Assembly: GCF_018394335.1 (NCBI RefSeq)
Contig: NZ_CP074572.1
Location: 2,666,001-2,730,000, forward strand
DNA length: 64,000 nt
Direction of reading: 5' to 3'
Source of the DNA: Shewanella dokdonensis
Lineage (GTDB): Bacteria > Pseudomonadota > Gammaproteobacteria > Enterobacterales > Shewanellaceae
Position 1 is the first letter of the stretch. The number at the start of each line of letters is the position of its first letter. Of this stretch, positions 60,749 through 64,000 are shown piece by piece. A model generated the notes under the pieces. That model was not told where the DNA came from. It saw only the letters and a list, made by a program, of their open reading frames with translations, and made no database searches. A program made the position numbers and the translations under genes.

Positions 60749-62434
60749 ATGAATACCTCAGAACTTGATTTAAGGGAATTGTTGTCTTTTAAGCCCCGGG
60801 GTGGTGCCATTAGTTTCCTTGGCCAGCGCATGTATCTGACCGATCTGTTTTCGCATGGTTTGCAGCAGATGGAGCTATGTCGCACGCTGGGGCCGGAAAT
60901 CACCCAATCAATCATCGTTCGTGCTGGTTTTTCTAAAGGATGGTTGGTAGCCGAACGCATAAAACGGCAGATGCCCGACGCATGGGCGGAAGCCCGTAAA
61001 GGTAAACTCGGACCATTGCTCTGCTCTATGTATGGCTTCGGTGAAGTGTTGAGCAGCCAGCGCCAGGATGGTATTCAAACTACCCCCTTGGTGGAAACCT
61101 ATTTTATTAGCCTGTACGAAGCGGAACAGCATTTACGGATGCATGGTTTGAGCAAGGTTCCCGTATGTTGGGAGCAGATAGGTTTTGCCAGCGGTTATGT
61201 TTCTAATCTTGAAGGTCGGACTGTGTACTTTATTGAGGATGAGTGTCAGGCCAAAGGCGACAGTTATTGTCATTTGCGCGGAAATTTTCTGGAACAGTGG
61301 AGTGACGAAATTACCCCTTATCTGTCAGTTTACAATGGCATTTGTAACGAAACCGTGGCATCTCAATTAGCCGATGTACTGCGCTCGGATGAGGCGTTGC
61401 CGCGCAACATGCAGGACAAGATTAACTTGTCATTAAAGCTGACCGCTATTGAGGACGGTTATCCTGTTTCCAACAGCTACGCAATGCGCAGCTTACTGGA
61501 GATGGCGATGAACGTTGCCAAAGTGCCCACCTCGGTGCTTATCACTGGTGAGAGTGGTGTGGGTAAAGAGAAGCTAGTGCAATATATTCATACAAATTCA
61601 CCACGAAGTAATAAGCCACTCGTGGCGATAAACTGCGGAGCTCTCAATGAAACGCTGCTTGAAAATGAGCTGTTTGGTCATGTGCGCGGAGCATTTACTG
61701 GGGCTGATTGCAGTAAGAGCGGTCTGATTGAGGCCGCTGATGGTGGTACCTTATTTTTGGATGAAGTGGCTGAACTGTCTCCTGCCACTCAAGTGAAATT
61801 ACTGCGGGTACTGCAAGAAAAAGAGGTACGCAGGCTCGGTGATACCGAGACTATCAATGTTGATGTACGGATCATCTCTGCTACCAATAAAAGCTTGGAA
61901 GCGGCAGTAGACGCTGGCGAGTTTCGACAGGATCTGTACTATCGTCTTAAGGTGATTGAACTTAATATTCCCCCGTTACGTGAGCGAACGGAAGATATTT
62001 TACCTCTAAGCCGTTACTTCCTGATGAAATTCAATCAGGAGCTAGATAAGTCTCATACAGGATTTCATTATAAGACCGCTGACTTATTGCTGAGCCATAA
62101 TTGGCCGGGAAATGTTCGGGAACTGGTGAATGCTATCGAACATGCCGTAGTTCTCAGTGCTGGGCCGCAGATTATGCCGGAAGATCTACCCCACGAAATT
62201 CGAGATACTTTGTGCTTGCCGTCAGCAGCAGGTGATATTCGAGCGTTACATGAAGTGGAGAAAGACTACATCTTAGCGGTGTTGGAAAAACTGGATAACA
62301 ACAAGACTCAGACCGCAGAAAAATTAGGGATGAGTTTGGCAACCTTGTATCGCAAACTTAAGGAGTATGGGGCTCTACAACTCGCGATCTGTTCTTGGCT
62401 TTACTCCTTTAGCGTAACTTTATCTGGATTTTAA
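60749..62434 (+). CDS. sigma-54-dependent activator of the XylR/DmpR family (XylR_N-V4R-AAA-Fis)
   Basis: A 561-residue enhancer-binding protein. The N-terminal XylR_N and V4R sensory domain covers about residues 10-195. Zinc ligands C140, E163, C166 and C174 show the same spacing as in MopR/DmpR. The AAA domain has Walker A GESGVGKE (267-274), GAFTGA (314-319) for sigma-54 contact and Walker B GGTLFLDEV. The C-terminal Fis-type helix-turn-helix is KTQTAEKLGMSLATLYRKLKEY. By alignment from memory, the phenol-contacting His and Trp of MopR are Cys92 and Phe119 here, so the ligand should differ. It most likely activates the sigma-54 promoter at 57345. Confidence 0.9.
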   Translation: MNTSELDLRELLSFKPRGGAISFLGQRMYLTDLFSHGLQQMELCRTLGPEITQSIIVRAGFSKGWLVAERIKRQMPDAWAEARKGKLGPLLCSMYGFGEVLSSQRQDGIQTTPLVETYFISLYEAEQHLRMHGLSKVPVCWEQIGFASGYVSNLEGRTVYFIEDECQAKGDSYCHLRGNFLEQWSDEITPYLSVYNGICNETVASQLADVLRSDEALPRNMQDKINLSLKLTAIEDGYPVSNSYAMRSLLEMAMNVAKVPTSVLITGESGVGKEKLVQYIHTNSPRSNKPLVAINCGALNETLLENELFGHVRGAFTGADCSKSGLIEAADGGTLFLDEVAELSPATQVKLLRVLQEKEVRRLGDTETINVDVRIISATNKSLEAAVDAGEFRQDLYYRLKVIELNIPPLRERTEDILPLSRYFLMKFNQELDKSHTGFHYKTADLLLSHNWPGNVRELVNAIEHAVVLSAGPQIMPEDLPHEIRDTLCLPSAAGDIRALHEVEKDYILAVLEKLDNNKTQTAEKLGMSLATLYRKLKEYGALQLAICSWLYSFSVTLSGF

Positions 62435-62800
62435 TAACTGGCAGCCGTCGTGGTCACATTCATGATATTGATAGGCTGTTTTAATGCCACTGCTCGATAG
62501 CTGCTACATACCGGAAAGTGATATCTAATGTGCTTCGAAATCTTTAGGAAATTATTAACATATATGGAATGCTGCCTACAATTCAAAAGCGTGATACACG
62601 TCTGTCTATTAGATGAAAACACGTCTCAATGCTGACTCTGTCCAAAGCGGGATCTGCGTTATTGGGGGAAAGGTGAGCGAATCAATTTAGCTGTGAGTGG
62701 GCAGTAGCTTTATGGCTCAAATAAAGTGGAGAAGATATACAACTATCATCGGCATACCCGAGATTCAGCGGGTGATATACCAGCTAAAGCAGCTACAAGG

Positions 62801-62858
62801 ACCTTGAGTACGAAACGTTATAAACGTCCAGATGGGCGACATACACCGTACTCAAGGT
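62801..62858. repeat. 12-base inverted repeat with 34-base loop
   Basis: ACCTTGAGTACG (62801-62812) and CGTACTCAAGGT (62847-62858) match perfectly. The pairing can extend outward to CAGCT (62790-62794) and AGCTG (62866-62870) with bulges. No T tract follows. It could be an element end pair, an attachment-like site or a structured RNA. Confidence 0.7.
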
Positions 62859-62930
62859 GTTAGCAAGCTGATGGGGTTCGGTACGCTGGTAATCCATAAA
62901 ATAGTTTAATATTTAAGCCATTATGTAAGG

Positions 62931-62964
62931 GCGTTGTTCACTAATGTGATTTAGGGAGCAACGC
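62931..62964. repeat. imperfect inverted repeat before a tiny open frame
   Basis: GCGTTGTTC (62931-62939) and GAGCAACGC (62956-62964) pair with one mismatch. The second arm lies just ahead of an ATG opening a 17-codon frame. It may be a relic of an insertion sequence end, but the evidence is weak. Confidence 0.4.
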
Positions 62965-63020
62965 TATGCAATATCACCGAGCCTATGACAATCACTTACC
63001 AACGACTGAATTGTACTAAC

Positions 63021-63812
63021 TCAGAACTGCCTGAATACGTTCGGTTCTTTGTGGAGTAGTTTCCCATCCAGATAGGCATCTACAATGCGATCTTGGTAAA
63101 CGTCATAAATCATTGGCAGATGATGTGGTTGCCATTGGCTGGAGCGCCAAAGCATGCCAGAACTAGACTGCGGTGCGAAAGCAATGCTTTCTTGTGCGAT
63201 AGCCAGTTCAGCCAAACGCGGTAAATCATCCCCTAATGCCATCACCGCTCTTGCCGCCAACATGTGCAGCGTGTCACCTCTGACGAGCGGCGCTAAACAT
63301 TGATGGATAATGTTTCCGGCATCAAGTTGCTCCGACAATTGGTGTACTGTCATGCCTGTCATTTGCGGTTCTAACAGATAACTCGGCCAAAAATGTGTGA
63401 TTGCGCCTTTGTACCACGGAGACAAACCTCCATGACAGTTCCATTTATGTTTGGGCGCTGCATTCAGTAATTGGGAACTGAGCTTATGACAACCGTAAGA
63501 TATCAGTAAAGCTGTGGCATGTTTGCTAACGATATCAATCACTGCTTGGCTGTTGAGTTCGCTAGCCTGGATCTTGAGTGTTGCCACTTCGGGCCATTCT
63601 GCCGTACCAAAAAACTGTGATTCAATCCGTTCTCGCTCACTAAAATGGAACGTGAATAAAGCGGCTAAATGCTCGTCCAGATTCGCCGGTGGTTGCGGGG
63701 TAAACTGTTCGCGCTCTTCGATTATCAAAAAAGACAGCTTGCCGGTTTTAGCCAGACAACGTGCAATGAAAGCGTGACGGGGATGGTTGCCGCAGATAAA
63801 CACTATGCTCAT
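63021..63812 (-). CDS. formyltransferase family protein
   Basis: A 263-residue protein with the formyl_transferase fold. The catalytic triad is visible: Asn and His in KWNCHGGLSPWYKGA and Asp in QLSEQLDAGNIIHQ. It is smaller than methionyl-tRNA formyltransferase (about 315 residues) and lacks its C-terminal domain, so it is more likely a sugar-amine or other small-molecule N-formyltransferase, as found in polysaccharide loci. Its ATG overlaps the stop of the upstream gene (ATGA), so the two are co-translated. Confidence 0.82.
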   Translation of the reverse strand: MSIVFICGNHPRHAFIARCLAKTGKLSFLIIEEREQFTPQPPANLDEHLAALFTFHFSERERIESQFFGTAEWPEVATLKIQASELNSQAVIDIVSKHATALLISYGCHKLSSQLLNAAPKHKWNCHGGLSPWYKGAITHFWPSYLLEPQMTGMTVHQLSEQLDAGNIIHQCLAPLVRGDTLHMLAARAVMALGDDLPRLAELAIAQESIAFAPQSSSGMLWRSSQWQPHHLPMIYDVYQDRIVDAYLDGKLLHKEPNVFRQF

Positions 63813-64000
63813 AACGTTCTTCCTGAATTAAAACTAACCAATTGATGAACCTCTAATTTCTCAATTACTTCTTGTAGCGCACTTAATGGTAAATTGAGTT
63901 TGTCGGCTATCTCTATCATAGTGGTCTTGCCATCTGAATCGCTCAGAATCGTAAGGATGGCGTTGAGTTCTTGGCGCCCATCTAACAGACTGTCACTCGA
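63809..64000 (-). CDS. partial gene, C-terminal winged-helix segment (possible DUF4910-type protein)
   Basis: The minus-strand frame is open from the right window edge to a TGA at 63809-63811. Its 63 residues include ILTILSDSDGKTTMIEIADKLNLPLSALQEVIEKLE, a winged helix-turn-helix. Such a domain ends DUF4910/aminopeptidase-like proteins that occur beside formyltransferases in surface-polysaccharide clusters. The identification is tentative because most of the gene lies outside the window. It overlaps the formyltransferase start by four bases. Confidence 0.5.
   Translation of the reverse strand, partial: SSDSLLDGRQELNAILTILSDSDGKTTMIEIADKLNLPLSALQEVIEKLEVHQLVSFNSGRTL

Larger units (their letters stand above)
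62435..63020. other. gene-poor region with inverted repeats, possible element remnant
   Basis: Nearly 590 bases without a convincing gene. It contains two inverted repeats (62801-62858 and 62931-62964), short broken frames and a tiny open frame at 62967-63020 (MQYHRAYD...). The mixture suggests remains of a mobile element, but no transposase is recognisable. The promoterless left part may be the 3' region of the regulator gene. Confidence 0.45.

Overview
The window looks like a chromosomal segment of a Shewanella-type gammaproteobacterium. The evidence is the run argD/astC-astA-astD-DUF1338-two-component system-crp-prkB-yheU-yheT-yheS-yheV, an arrangement I recall from Shewanella, together with a periplasmic flavoprotein paired with a small tetraheme cytochrome, several TonB receptors with Fur boxes, and an HDOD protein. 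I saw no rRNA, tRNA, CRISPR array, prophage or intact insertion sequence.

Layout. 1-2 kb: methyltransferase, ribbon-helix-helix protein and DJ-1/PfpI protein. 2.3-6.1 kb: gamma-glutamyltransferase-like enzyme, MFS carrier and GntR regulator. 6.2-8.4 kb: cbpA-cbpM-M48 protease, with overlapping ends. 8.5-12.7 kb: DUF4382 lipoprotein, LemA/DUF3137 pair, membrane protein and signal peptidase. 12.9-24.7 kb: iron/metallophore uptake island with three TonB receptors and a peptide-type ABC importer (binding protein, two permeases, fused double ATPase) whose genes overlap each other, and Fur boxes. 25.2-29.7 kb: pabA-like amidotransferase, S9 peptidase and HDOD protein. 30-34.8 kb: arginine succinyltransferase pathway genes and a DUF1338 (HglS-like) protein. 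35-38 kb: sensor kinase/response regulator/PepSY trio and crp. 38.4-44.4 kb: Sel1 protein, prkB and the yhe cluster. 44.5-50 kb: a three-gene SMC/MksE/MksF-like condensin set. 50.3-57 kb: Tat transglutaminase, MerT/MerP-like pair, CBS protein, PhoD phosphatase, EEP phosphodiesterase and rlmI. 57.3-62.4 kb: a respiratory module. 63-64 kb: formyltransferase and the end of an upstream gene, probably the edge of a surface-polysaccharide locus.

The most interesting module is 57.0-62.4 kb. A Tat-exported flavoprotein of the fumarate reductase superfamily, a DcaP-like porin and a periplasmic tetraheme cytochrome lie in one operon behind a near-consensus sigma-54 promoter and end at a strong terminator. 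The next gene is a XylR/DmpR-type sigma-54 activator with an intact zinc site, but the phenol-contacting His and Trp of that family appear replaced. The flavoprotein keeps the Arg and HH motifs of the superfamily but lacks the His in the fumarate-binding loop. I infer anaerobic respiration of an unsaturated, possibly aromatic, organic acid that is neither fumarate nor phenol.

A caution applies to the whole window. At least fifteen single-base deletions, mostly in homopolymer runs, break otherwise well conserved genes (astA, astD, prkB, pabA, rlmI and others). All are losses and all are repaired by adding one base. They look like sequencing errors rather than decay. The affected genes are annotated here as whole CDSs with the break position stated.
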